Of a DNA stretch of 64,000 nucleotides, positions 26,284 to 34,403 are shown piece after piece. The notes below the pieces were generated by a model. It ran no database searches and was not told the DNA's origin. It was given only the letters and a program-made list of their open reading frames with translations. Position 1 is the stretch's first letter, and the number at the start of each line of letters is the position of its first letter. The stretch lies in contig CAIOYD010000064.1 in NCBI GenBank assembly GCA_903862415.1, forward strand, positions 43,346 to 107,345, read 5' to 3'. Source of the stretch: an uncultured Oxalobacteraceae bacterium (GTDB lineage Bacteria > Pseudomonadota > Gammaproteobacteria > Burkholderiales > Burkholderiaceae_D). Both the position numbers and the translations under genes were made by a program.

Positions 26284-27561
26284 TTGGTTCACTTAATCGA
26301 CAGACGGATTCAGGGTAAAAATAAATCTGCGGTCAATCGCGAGCGGTTTTTACGTCGCTATAAAGATCAGATCAAGGATGCTGTCTCGCGGGCGATCAAA
26401 GGCCGTTCCATCACCAATGTTGAAAGCGGTGAAAAAATTTCCATTCCCGTGAAAGATGTCAACGAGCCCAGTTTTGGTCATGCTCATGGCGGAGTATGGG
26501 AAACCGTCCGACCAGGAAATAAAGAGTATTTAAAGGGCGATCAGTTCAAGCGGCCGCAAGGTGGTGGTCGTGGAGCGGGCAAGGGCGAAGCAGGTAACAG
26601 CGAAGAAACCAGTGAAGATGATTTCGTTTTTGAGCTCAGCCGTGAAGAGTTCATGAATTATTTTTTTGAAGATCTGGAATTGCCCAATATGGTCAAAACC
26701 CAGCTGGCTTCAACCACCGATTTCAAGCAACAACGCGCCGGTTATAAAATGTCCGGTACCACCTCAAGCCTGCATATTTTACGCTCACTGCGTGGTGCCC
26801 TTGGACGACGGATTGCCGTGGGTGGAAAATCCAGCCGCCGACTCAAGGAAGCCGAACAGGAAATGCTCGATTTAATGGCGCAGGGAGTCGCACACGAGGA
26901 CGCGCGACTGGTGGCGTTACGCCATGAAATCACTCATCTGCGTACCCGTTTGCTGGCGATCCCCTTTTTGGATAGCTATGATTTACGCTACAGTAACCGC
27001 ATCAAAGTACCAAAGCCCTCTAGTCAGGCCGTGATGTTTTGTCTGCTCGATGTTTCTGGATCGATGGATGAAGCCAAAAAAGAGTCTGCCAAACGGTTTT
27101 TTATTTTGTTGTATCTATTTTTAACCCGTTCTTATGAAAAAATCGATTTGGTGTTTATCCGTCATCACACCACCGCACTGGAAGTAAATGAAGAGGAGTT
27201 TTTTAATTCGCGCGAATCCGGTGGCACGGTGGTGTCGTCAGCCATAAAACTGCTCGCCACCATTCTTCAGGAACGTTATCCGAGCGCAGAATGGAATGCC
27301 TATGTTGCTCAGGCTTCGGATGGTGATAACTGGGACAGTGATTCCATTACCTGCAGGCAGTTGCTCACAGAGGTGGTCATGCCACTGGTTCAATATTATG
27401 CCTATGTTGAAATTACGGATGGAGAGTCACAAAATTTATGGACTGAATATGAGCAGGTGGCAGAACATCATCACCACTTTGCAATGAAAAAAATTGACAG
27501 CCCTGGTGATATTTATCCGGTGTTCCGGGATTTGTTTAAAAAGCAGCAAGCAAGATCATGA
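26284..27561 (+). CDS. yeaH: YeaH (DUF444) von Willebrand A-like protein
   Basis: A DUF444 protein of about 425 residues. I place the start at TTG 26284: GGGAG lies 8 bases upstream and the product then begins MVHLIDRRIQGKNKSAVNRERFLRRY, the usual YeaH N-terminus. A GTG at 26257 would add nine residues. The C-terminal half is a von Willebrand A domain whose MIDAS metal site reads CLLDVSGSMDEAKK (DxSxS, about residue 256). The middle contains the low-complexity GGGRGAGKGEAG linker. YeaH is always found with PrkA and SpoVR and is thought to act with the kinase in starvation response. It overlaps spoVR by four bases (ATGA). Confidence 0.92.
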   Translation: MVHLIDRRIQGKNKSAVNRERFLRRYKDQIKDAVSRAIKGRSITNVESGEKISIPVKDVNEPSFGHAHGGVWETVRPGNKEYLKGDQFKRPQGGGRGAGKGEAGNSEETSEDDFVFELSREEFMNYFFEDLELPNMVKTQLASTTDFKQQRAGYKMSGTTSSLHILRSLRGALGRRIAVGGKSSRRLKEAEQEMLDLMAQGVAHEDARLVALRHEITHLRTRLLAIPFLDSYDLRYSNRIKVPKPSSQAVMFCLLDVSGSMDEAKKESAKRFFILLYLFLTRSYEKIDLVFIRHHTTALEVNEEEFFNSRESGGTVVSSAIKLLATILQERYPSAEWNAYVAQASDGDNWDSDSITCRQLLTEVVMPLVQYYAYVEITDGESQNLWTEYEQVAEHHHHFAMKKIDSPGDIYPVFRDLFKKQQARS

Positions 27562-29096
27562 GTAAAACTAAATCTTCCTTAAAAAATCCGGCTGCAAATC
27601 CACGTCGCCTGCCGGAACAATCAGAATGGACCTTTGATCTGCTTGAACAGATTGATGCCGAAGTCCGACGGGTGGCCAATAATTTTGGCCTCGATACCTA
27701 TCCCAACCAGCTCGAAGTCATTACGGCCGAACAGATGATGGATGCCTATGCTTCTGTCGGCATGCCGATTTCGTATTACCACTGGTCGTTCGGTAAGCAT
27801 TTTCTGGGTACAGAAAAGAGCTATAAACGCGGGCAAATGGGATTAGCTTACGAGATTGTGATTAATTCCAATCCGTGCATTGCCTATCTGATGGAAGAAA
27901 ATACCCTGACCATGCAAACTCTGGTGATTGCGCATGCGGCCTATGGGCATAACTCGTTCTTTAAAGGAAACTATTTATTTCGCACCTGGACCGATGCCGA
28001 TGCGATTATCGATTACATGCTGTTCGCCAAAAACTTTATCGCCGATTGTGAACAGCGCTATGGTATTGATGCCGTGGAAGAATTGCTCGATTCCTGTCAT
28101 GCGCTGCAAAATTATGGGGTAGACCGGTATAAACGTCCGGCGAGAATTTCTCTGGCAATGGAACAATTGCGTCAGCGTGAACGCGAAGATTACCTGCAAT
28201 CCCAGGTAAATGATTTATGGCGCACGGTGCCGCGGCGCGATCAGACCGTGGCCGGAAATGAATCACCCCGGATTCCGGCTGAGCCGCAGGAAAATTTATT
28301 GTATTTTTTTGAAAAATATTCCCCCAAATTAGCTCCCTGGCAACGTGAAATTGTCCGGGTAACACGAAAAATTTCACAATATTTTTATCCGCAGCGGCAA
28401 ACCCAGGTTATGAATGAAGGCTGGGCGACTTTTTGGCATTACACCATACTCAACCAGTTGTATGCCGAAGGCATCGTCGGTGATGGTTTTATGATGGAGT
28501 TTTTGCAAAGCCATACCAATGTGGTATATCAGCCGCCGGTAACAAGCAAGTATTTTAATGGGATCAATCCCTACGCACTCGGTTTTGCCATGATGAGTGA
28601 TATCCGGCGCATCTGTGAGCATCCCACCGAAGAGGATTATCTGTGGTTTCCTGATGTCGCCGGGAGTGACTGGCAGGCGACACTGGATTTTGCCATGCGA
28701 AATTTTAAGGATGAAAGCTTCATTTTGCAGTATTTATCACCTAAACTAATTCGCGACTTCCATTTTTTTACCATTTTGGATGACGATCAGCAGGATAAGC
28801 TCAACATATCGGCGATCCATGATGACAGTGGTTATCGCTATATCCGTGAGTGTCTGGCCGGGCAATATAACCTGAGTAACCGTGAACCGGATATTCAGGT
28901 CTGGTCGGTTGATATGCAGGGTGACCGCTCATTGACGCTGCGACACATGCAATATCTTCGTCGTCCTTTGAATCAGCAAACCGATGAAGTGCTCAGGCAT
29001 GTGACCCGTTTGTGGGGATTTGATGTGAATTTAGAAACGGTCGATGCAAGCGGTAAAGTGTTAAACCGACAAATAAGTAAAGTTCCACGCGGCTAA
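27558..29096 (+). CDS. spoVR: SpoVR-family protein (YcgB)
   Basis: A 512-residue SpoVR/YcgB protein. Family hallmarks: SYYHWSFGKHFLGTEKSYKRGQMGLAYEIVINSNPCIAYLMEENT, AHAAYGHNSFFKGNYLF, and MNEGWATFWHYTILN with the conserved metalloprotease-like H/E-rich segments. The cellular activity is unknown; in Bacillus the namesake is needed for spore cortex formation, while in Proteobacteria it is part of the stationary-phase prkA-yeaH-spoVR unit. Its ATG overlaps the yeaH stop. A small gene follows 21 bases downstream with a good ribosome-binding site. Confidence 0.93.
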   Translation: MSKTKSSLKNPAANPRRLPEQSEWTFDLLEQIDAEVRRVANNFGLDTYPNQLEVITAEQMMDAYASVGMPISYYHWSFGKHFLGTEKSYKRGQMGLAYEIVINSNPCIAYLMEENTLTMQTLVIAHAAYGHNSFFKGNYLFRTWTDADAIIDYMLFAKNFIADCEQRYGIDAVEELLDSCHALQNYGVDRYKRPARISLAMEQLRQREREDYLQSQVNDLWRTVPRRDQTVAGNESPRIPAEPQENLLYFFEKYSPKLAPWQREIVRVTRKISQYFYPQRQTQVMNEGWATFWHYTILNQLYAEGIVGDGFMMEFLQSHTNVVYQPPVTSKYFNGINPYALGFAMMSDIRRICEHPTEEDYLWFPDVAGSDWQATLDFAMRNFKDESFILQYLSPKLIRDFHFFTILDDDQQDKLNISAIHDDSGYRYIRECLAGQYNLSNREPDIQVWSVDMQGDRSLTLRHMQYLRRPLNQQTDEVLRHVTRLWGFDVNLETVDASGKVLNRQISKVPRG

Positions 29097-29117
29097 TAAC
29101 AACGATAAAGGATAACC

Positions 29118-29402
29118 ATGTACTTAGATCACCCCACTATCAGTGCCAGTCACAGTGATACCGAACCGGATCGTCTGGAGCGGCTTAACCGGGTTTATGG
29201 CTATGTTATCGGTCAGTCTGATATTTCCGATAATAAAGCCTGCATTACCAAAATCGCCAATCTGCACGACAATAAAGGAACCCTGTATGTTTCCTGGTCT
29301 GTGCAGCCTACCGATCAGGAACGTACTTTTTTCGCCCGTGCCTGGCGCAGCCAGATCGGTGACGAATCCACCAATATAGTGCATCAGTTAATTCTGGATT
29401 AA
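29118..29402 (+). CDS. small conserved-looking protein, 94 aa, 3' end of prkA operon
   Basis: I do not recognise a family. The 94 residues look like a compact soluble alpha/beta protein (RLNRVYGYVIGQSDISDNKACITKIANLHDNKGTLYVSWSV). AAAGGA precedes the ATG by eight bases and the gene starts 21 bases after spoVR, so it is probably cotranscribed with prkA-yeaH-spoVR. Codon use resembles its neighbours, and I take it as a real gene. A role linked to the PrkA complex is inference from position only. Confidence 0.65.
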   Translation: MYLDHPTISASHSDTEPDRLERLNRVYGYVIGQSDISDNKACITKIANLHDNKGTLYVSWSVQPTDQERTFFARAWRSQIGDESTNIVHQLILD

Positions 29403-29524
29403 TTGTTGTCAACCCTCAGTGAGGCTAGCATGATTGATACCGTCAGGCATGGATTGGAAACCTTGATTGAATGGGTGCTGGTTGCATATGGGGATGACCT
29501 TTAATCCCATTCCATCCTGTTGCT

Positions 29525-29575
29525 TGATGCTGTTGGCGAGTCCCTGTACAATAAAGTATGAAGTCACTACAGGGT
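29525..29575 (+). promoter_or_regulatory. promoter and inverted-repeat operator of the cadR-like gene
   Basis: TTGATG (29525-29530), 17 bases, TACAAT (29548-29553) form a plausible sigma-70 promoter. CCCTGTA (29543-29549) and TACAGGG (29569-29575) are a perfect inverted repeat covering the -10 element and start region, the kind of site an autoregulated MerR-family protein would use, though the 19-base spacer is wider than the usual MerR operator. Confidence 0.4.
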
Positions 29576-29612
29576 TTGGTGGCCGCTAACCGCTACACAC
29601 CAGGAGTAAGTC

Positions 29613-30041
29613 ATGCGCATTGGGGAATTGGGACAGGCCACAGGGGTGGATGTTGAAACCATACGCTATTATGAAAAAGCGGGATTGTTGCCTGATCCGA
29701 GCCGTTTGGATAATGGTTACCGCAGTTATAGCCAAATGCATTTGGAGCGGCTGTCGTTTATTCGTCATTGCCGGGCACTCGACATTTCTCTGGCCGATAT
29801 TGCCCGGCTGGTGGAGTTTATGGAGCATCCGAGTACTGACTGCGGCGACCTGAATGCCCTCATAGACCAGCAACTCAGTAAAGTACGTGCCCGTCTGGCA
29901 AGTATGCAGGCGTTGGAAAATCAATTATCTATCCTGCGATCACGTTGCGATTCGGCACATTCTGGTCTGGAATGCGGCATTTTGCATGAACTCGTTGCTG
30001 CTGCTCATGGTGAGGCCTGCGCCTGCCATGCGGTCAAATAA
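29613..30041 (+). CDS. cadR: Cd(II)/Pb(II)-responsive MerR-family regulator (CadR-like)
   Basis: A 142-residue MerR-family activator. The HTH reads RIGELGQATGVDVETIRYYEKAGLLPDP, followed by the NGYRSYSQMHLERLSFIRHCRALDISLADI dimerisation start. Metal-binding cysteines fit the CadR/PbrR group: TDCGDLNALIDQ (about residue 76), RCDSAHSGLECGIL (about 113-121) and a Cys/His tail (EACACHAVK). Such proteins bind Cd, Pb or Zn and untwist a promoter with an overlong spacer. No CadA-type ATPase is adjacent; its targets must lie elsewhere, or it could serve the copper-type ATPase 7 kb away, which is less likely. Confidence 0.85.
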   Translation: MRIGELGQATGVDVETIRYYEKAGLLPDPSRLDNGYRSYSQMHLERLSFIRHCRALDISLADIARLVEFMEHPSTDCGDLNALIDQQLSKVRARLASMQALENQLSILRSRCDSAHSGLECGILHELVAAAHGEACACHAVK

Positions 30042-30183
30042 GCTTTTTTTCAGATTTTGATGTTTTTTTGTGAACTAATTTAACCTTATTCCTATCTATA
30101 CCCACAGTTCATTGGCAGACCATGGCTGTTAATGGCGTCGAGTTGGTATCAGGAACAGGATTTTTTCACTAAAAGGAACATCA

Positions 30184-30672
30184 ATGACACAATTATCGAG
30201 CGATTCTGAGTTGGCTGCGCCTGTCGATATGGAAAGCCGGTTGTCCGAAGACGCACATTTATCCCAGCGGCTTTGGTTGCGCATGGTCTCTTGCACCGTC
30301 AAACTGGAAACGGAAATTCGCAGTCGCCTGCGACTGGAATTTGGCATTACCTTGCCGCGTTTTGATCTGATGGCACATCTGGAAAGCCACCCTGAGGGCT
30401 TGAGGATGGGGGAGTTGTCGCGGCGCATGATGGTCACAGGCGGCAATGTTACCGGTATTGCCAACCAGCTTGCCAAAGAAAATTTAATTGAGCGGATAGT
30501 TGATGTTAACGACCGTCGCTCATTCAGTCTTAAATTAACTCCTGAAGGGTTGGCCAGTTTTAAAAAAATGGCCAGGGCGCATGAGCAATGGATTGAAGAG
30601 CTATTGCAGGGATTGCAAATGGAAGAAAAACAGGAGGTGCTGAGTTTGCTCTCCAAAGCAAAAGGGGGCTGA
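30184..30672 (+). CDS. MarR-family transcriptional regulator
   Basis: A 162-residue MarR-type repressor. The winged helix is clear: GITLPRFDLMAHLESHPEGLRMGELSRRMMVTGGNVTGIANQLAKENLIERIVDVNDRRSFSLKLTPEG, with the wing DRR. AAAGGAACATCA precedes the ATG. The glutaryl-CoA dehydrogenase gene begins 435 bases downstream on the same strand; in several Betaproteobacteria a MarR gene accompanies aromatic or acyl-CoA degradation genes, so it may sense an acyl-CoA or aromatic ligand. The ligand cannot be told from sequence. Confidence 0.85.
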   Translation: MTQLSSDSELAAPVDMESRLSEDAHLSQRLWLRMVSCTVKLETEIRSRLRLEFGITLPRFDLMAHLESHPEGLRMGELSRRMMVTGGNVTGIANQLAKENLIERIVDVNDRRSFSLKLTPEGLASFKKMARAHEQWIEELLQGLQMEEKQEVLSLLSKAKGG

Positions 30673-31107
30673 ATATACGGTGCTTCCATGTGATTATGGC
30701 AATCTGAAGGAATAGATGTCTCTAAAAGGATACGCGTAGCGTTTTTCTGCAACAGTCCCACTTTGTCTGTCCGCAGTATGGCAGGCATGATCTGAACGGA
30801 AATTTTTCTTGTGGGTGATTTTTGCGGGCAAGTCGGACTAGCCTGACAAAATGTCGTGGCAGTGCAGCGCCAGAGCACATCCCGACCGGAATATTTCGTC
30901 AAAATGACGTGGTCACTGCTAGCTTATTTGGATTGTACAGCGACCTTTTTATCGTCAGTAAAAACTGGTTGTAAGCCGATAGGGCGTGTTTTTTTCTCCG
31001 TGCCAGCAGCATTGCTTGTTGCTTTGATAGTCGATCTTGTAAAAGGTGAGATCGAAGTTATCCCAGATGTGCCAGAATAGCGATTTTGGTTAACTAAGGA
31101 AACAAGT
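30673..31107. other. intergenic region, 435 bases, no convincing gene
   Basis: A short plus-strand frame (30856-31080) lacks a ribosome-binding site and any recognisable domain, and I do not call it. The region should contain the gcdH promoter, but no clear -35/-10 pair stands out. Confidence 0.35.
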
Positions 31108-32283
31108 ATGTCAAAAGCCGCTTTCCAATGGGACGATCCACTATTGCTGAACGCACAATTGAGTGATGAAGAACGCATGGTGCGTGATGCTGCACAGGTC
31201 TATTGCTCCGAGCGTCTGGCGCCACGGGTGCTGGAAGCTTTCCGTCATGAACAAACTGACCCGGCCATTTTCCGGGAAATGGGTGAGCTTGGTTTGTTAG
31301 GAACAACCATTCCGGAACAATACGGTGGGGCAGGCATGAATTATGTCTGTTATGGACTCGTTGCCCGTGAAGTTGAACGCATAGATTCTGGCTATCGCTC
31401 GATGATGAGTGTGCAGAGTTCTCTGGTAATGGTACCGATTAATGAGTTTGGTAGTGAGGCACAAAAACAAAAATATCTGCCAAAACTGGCTTCCGGTCAC
31501 AGCATCGGTTGTTTTGGTTTAACCGAACCCAATCATGGCTCCGATCCTGGCAGCATGGTAACCCGGGCAAAAACAGTACCTGGTGGCTATTCGCTTTCAG
31601 GCGCCAAAATGTGGATTACCAATAGCCCGATCGCTGATGTGTTTGTGGTGTGGGCCAAAACTGATGATGGCCGGATTCGTGGCTTTATTCTGGAAAAAGG
31701 CTGGAAGGGTTTAAGTGCTCCGGCCATTCATGGCAAGGTTGGTTTGCGCGCTTCGATTACCGGTGAAATCGTCATGGATGAAGTCTTTGTACCGGAAGAA
31801 AATCTGTTGCCGCACGTTGAAGGTTTGAAAGGACCGTTCACCTGTCTGAATTCCGCCCGTTTCGGTATCGCCTGGGGTGCTTTGGGTGCGGCAGAATTCT
31901 GCTGGCACATGGCGCGGCAGTACACCATGGACAGACAACAGTTTGGCCGGCCGCTGGCAGCGAATCAGTTAATTCAGAAAAAACTGGCTGATATGCAAAC
32001 CGAAATCACCATGGCATTGCAAGGCTGCTTGCGTTTGGGACGCATGAAAGATGAAGGCACCGCAGCGGTGGAAATTACTTCCATCATGAAGCGCAATTCC
32101 TGTGGTAAATCACTCGATATCGCCCGCATGGCGCGTGACATGCTCGGTGGTAACGGTATTTCCGATGAATTCGGCATTGCCCGTCACTTGGTGAATCTGG
32201 AAGTGGTCAATACCTACGAAGGTACTCACGACATCCACGCCCTGATTCTGGGACGTGCACAAACCGGTATTGCTGCTTTTTAA
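31108..32283 (+). CDS. gcdH: glutaryl-CoA dehydrogenase
   Basis: A 391-residue FAD acyl-CoA dehydrogenase. GcdH-type features: [80 protein letters not shown], and the catalytic glutamate in [17 protein letters not shown] (about residue 371). It oxidises and decarboxylates glutaryl-CoA to crotonyl-CoA in lysine, tryptophan and aromatic breakdown. AAGGAAA precedes the ATG. A MarR regulator lies upstream and an acyl-CoA ligase gene downstream; the expected CoA-transferase partner is not in the window. Confidence 0.92.
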   Translation: MSKAAFQWDDPLLLNAQLSDEERMVRDAAQVYCSERLAPRVLEAFRHEQTDPAIFREMGELGLLGTTIPEQYGGAGMNYVCYGLVAREVERIDSGYRSMMSVQSSLVMVPINEFGSEAQKQKYLPKLASGHSIGCFGLTEPNHGSDPGSMVTRAKTVPGGYSLSGAKMWITNSPIADVFVVWAKTDDGRIRGFILEKGWKGLSAPAIHGKVGLRASITGEIVMDEVFVPEENLLPHVEGLKGPFTCLNSARFGIAWGALGAAEFCWHMARQYTMDRQQFGRPLAANQLIQKKLADMQTEITMALQGCLRLGRMKDEGTAAVEITSIMKRNSCGKSLDIARMARDMLGGNGISDEFGIARHLVNLEVVNTYEGTHDIHALILGRAQTGIAAF

Positions 32284-32355
32284 CTTGATTCAAAACAATT
32301 GCTTCTGCAGGAGTCAGGCGTATCCTTGGAAGCAATTTCATTTTCATTCAAGTCC

Positions 32356-34188
32356 ATGTCAAATCCCCCGGTTTCTGTCAGTAGCAGTGAATTAAGCCCC
32401 CTTAAAACCTTGCCAGAATTATTTGCCTGGCGGGTTGCCAGGTCACCGGATGCCGAAGCTTACCGCCACTATGATGACGCCTGTGGTGCATGGTTAAGCA
32501 TTGCCTGGCGGGAGGTGAATGAGCTGGTGGCCGACTTTATTCGGGCGCTGGCCCGGCACCGGCTGGAATCTGGTTCCAGAGTGGCCATACTGCTGCCCAA
32601 TGGACTCAATGCGGTGTGTGCGGATCAGGCGATTCTGGCACTTGGTCTGGTTCCTGTGCCTATGCATGCACTCGATAATCCGGCCAGCATTGGCTATATT
32701 TTGCAAGACAGTGATGCGGCCTTATTGCTGGTGGAAAATGTCGAGCAATGGCAGGGCATTGCAGCCACCAAAGCCGAACTGAATGGGTTGCAGCAAGTCG
32801 TGATCGTGCAGGGGAGTCTGCCGGTCAGCAGTGGCACACCAGAGCTAAGTTCACTCGCGACATGGCTGGCATCTGCTCCGCCTGCGAGCCTCAACCTCCA
32901 TGCACCAAAATCCGATGATCTGGCTGCTCTGGTATATACCTCCGGCACGACCGGTAAGCCCAAAGGCGTGATGCTCACGCATGCTAACGTCATGGCGAAT
33001 GTGATCGCCTCCGTGCAACGGGTTGCACCCTTGCAGAGTGATGTATTTCTTTCCTTTTTACCCCTGTCGCATTCTTTTGAACGTACTGCGGGTTATTACC
33101 TGCCGATTGCGGCAGGCGCCTGTGTGGCCTTTTCCCGTTCGGTCAAACAATTGCCGGATGATTTACTCGCAGTCAGGCCCACTATCCTGATTTCTGTGCC
33201 GCGGGTGTATGAGCGCTTTTACAGTGTAATCCAGACTGGGCTGGCCGAATCACGCCTGAATTCGTACCTGTTTAATTTTGCCATTCAGGTTGGCTGGCGA
33301 CGCTTCAGACGTGCCCAGCACATATTGAAGGGCGATTTCTGGAGCGCATTGCTGGATGGATTTTTCTGGTTATGGTTGCAGCCGCTGGTGGCACAAAAAA
33401 TAACCGACCGGTTTGGTGGTCGTCTGCGTGTGGCGGTCAGCGGTGGCGCTGCATTGTCGACGGTCATTTCGCATTGTTTTTTGGGATTGGGCATTCCGCT
33501 GGTTCAGGGGTATGGCATGACCGAAACCGCGCCAGTGGTGGCGTTTAATGCCCCCGATGACAATGATCCTTCCACGGTGGGACGCGTGTTGAACGGAGTG
33601 GACGTGCGCATTGGTGAGAACGCGGAACTGCAGGTTCGGGGGGCGAATGTCATGCGTGGTTACTGGAAACGTCCCATCGACACCGAGAATGCCTTTTCCG
33701 ACGGCTGGTTGCGCACCGGCGATCAGGCTGAAGTGGTTGAAGGACGCGTGCGCATATTGGGCAGGTTGAAAGAAATCATTGTCACTTCCACTGGTGAAAA
33801 AATTGCGCCGGTTGATCTGGAGTTAGCCATCATGAATGACTATGCCTTTGAACAGGTGTATGTCTTTGGTGATGATTCCCCCTTTATCGGTTGTGCTGTG
33901 GTGTTGAACAGGGGTTACTGGGCTGAATTGACCCGTACGTTGGAAATCAGCGCTGCCGCCGAAAGCAGTTTGCGTTATCCCAGTGCGCATGATGATGTGC
34001 TCAAACGTATTCATGAGCTCACTCAGAGTTTTCCTTATTACGCCCAACCTAAAGCAGTGATTTTGTCGCTTGAACCCTGGACAGTGGAAAATACCTTGAT
34101 TACCCCAACGCTGAAGCTAAAGCGCAAAAATCTGGCTGCCTATTTTTCGGAAGAAATTAAGCGCATGTACTCAAAAAAAGTCCACTGA
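32356..34188 (+). CDS. AMP-forming long-chain acyl-CoA synthetase
   Basis: An adenylate-forming enzyme of about 610 residues. The AMP-binding P-loop YTSGTTGKPKGVMLTH is at about residue 194, followed by YGMTETAPV, DGWLRTGDQAEV and GRLKEIIVTSTGEKIAP. It resembles the FAA/FadD15-like long-chain fatty acid ligases: a membrane-associated enzyme activating fatty acids with ATP and CoA. The start is uncertain: ATG 32356 is the first ATG, with a poor ribosome-binding site; a TTG at 32299 or 32329 in the same frame would add up to 19 residues. It follows gcdH closely and is probably cotranscribed. Confidence 0.85.
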   Translation: MSNPPVSVSSSELSPLKTLPELFAWRVARSPDAEAYRHYDDACGAWLSIAWREVNELVADFIRALARHRLESGSRVAILLPNGLNAVCADQAILALGLVPVPMHALDNPASIGYILQDSDAALLLVENVEQWQGIAATKAELNGLQQVVIVQGSLPVSSGTPELSSLATWLASAPPASLNLHAPKSDDLAALVYTSGTTGKPKGVMLTHANVMANVIASVQRVAPLQSDVFLSFLPLSHSFERTAGYYLPIAAGACVAFSRSVKQLPDDLLAVRPTILISVPRVYERFYSVIQTGLAESRLNSYLFNFAIQVGWRRFRRAQHILKGDFWSALLDGFFWLWLQPLVAQKITDRFGGRLRVAVSGGAALSTVISHCFLGLGIPLVQGYGMTETAPVVAFNAPDDNDPSTVGRVLNGVDVRIGENAELQVRGANVMRGYWKRPIDTENAFSDGWLRTGDQAEVVEGRVRILGRLKEIIVTSTGEKIAPVDLELAIMNDYAFEQVYVFGDDSPFIGCAVVLNRGYWAELTRTLEISAAAESSLRYPSAHDDVLKRIHELTQSFPYYAQPKAVILSLEPWTVENTLITPTLKLKRKNLAAYFSEEIKRMYSKKVH

Positions 34189-34403
34189 AAACAACCAGTT
34201 GCCATTGGCTTGCGAGTTATATCGTATAAAAGCAACAAATCGGATCACTGCCGGCAGTTTAGAGTAATCTATCCAGTTTCGATATTGCCAGAATCAGGCT
34301 GCTCCAGTAGCATCAGCTGAGCAGGGTGTTTGTATGCCCGAGCGGTGTACTATATTCATAATTACAACGATAAAACGAGACAACAATGAAAGGACTTCCC
34401 GTC

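Noticed and set aside
30129..30902. Minus-strand frame of 257 codons over the MarR gene
   Set aside because: It lies antisense to a clear MarR winged-helix gene, is Ser/Arg-rich and matches no family.
30856..31080. Possible small gene of 74 codons upstream of gcdH
   Set aside because: No ribosome-binding site, no recognisable domain, and an equally open frame on the other strand.
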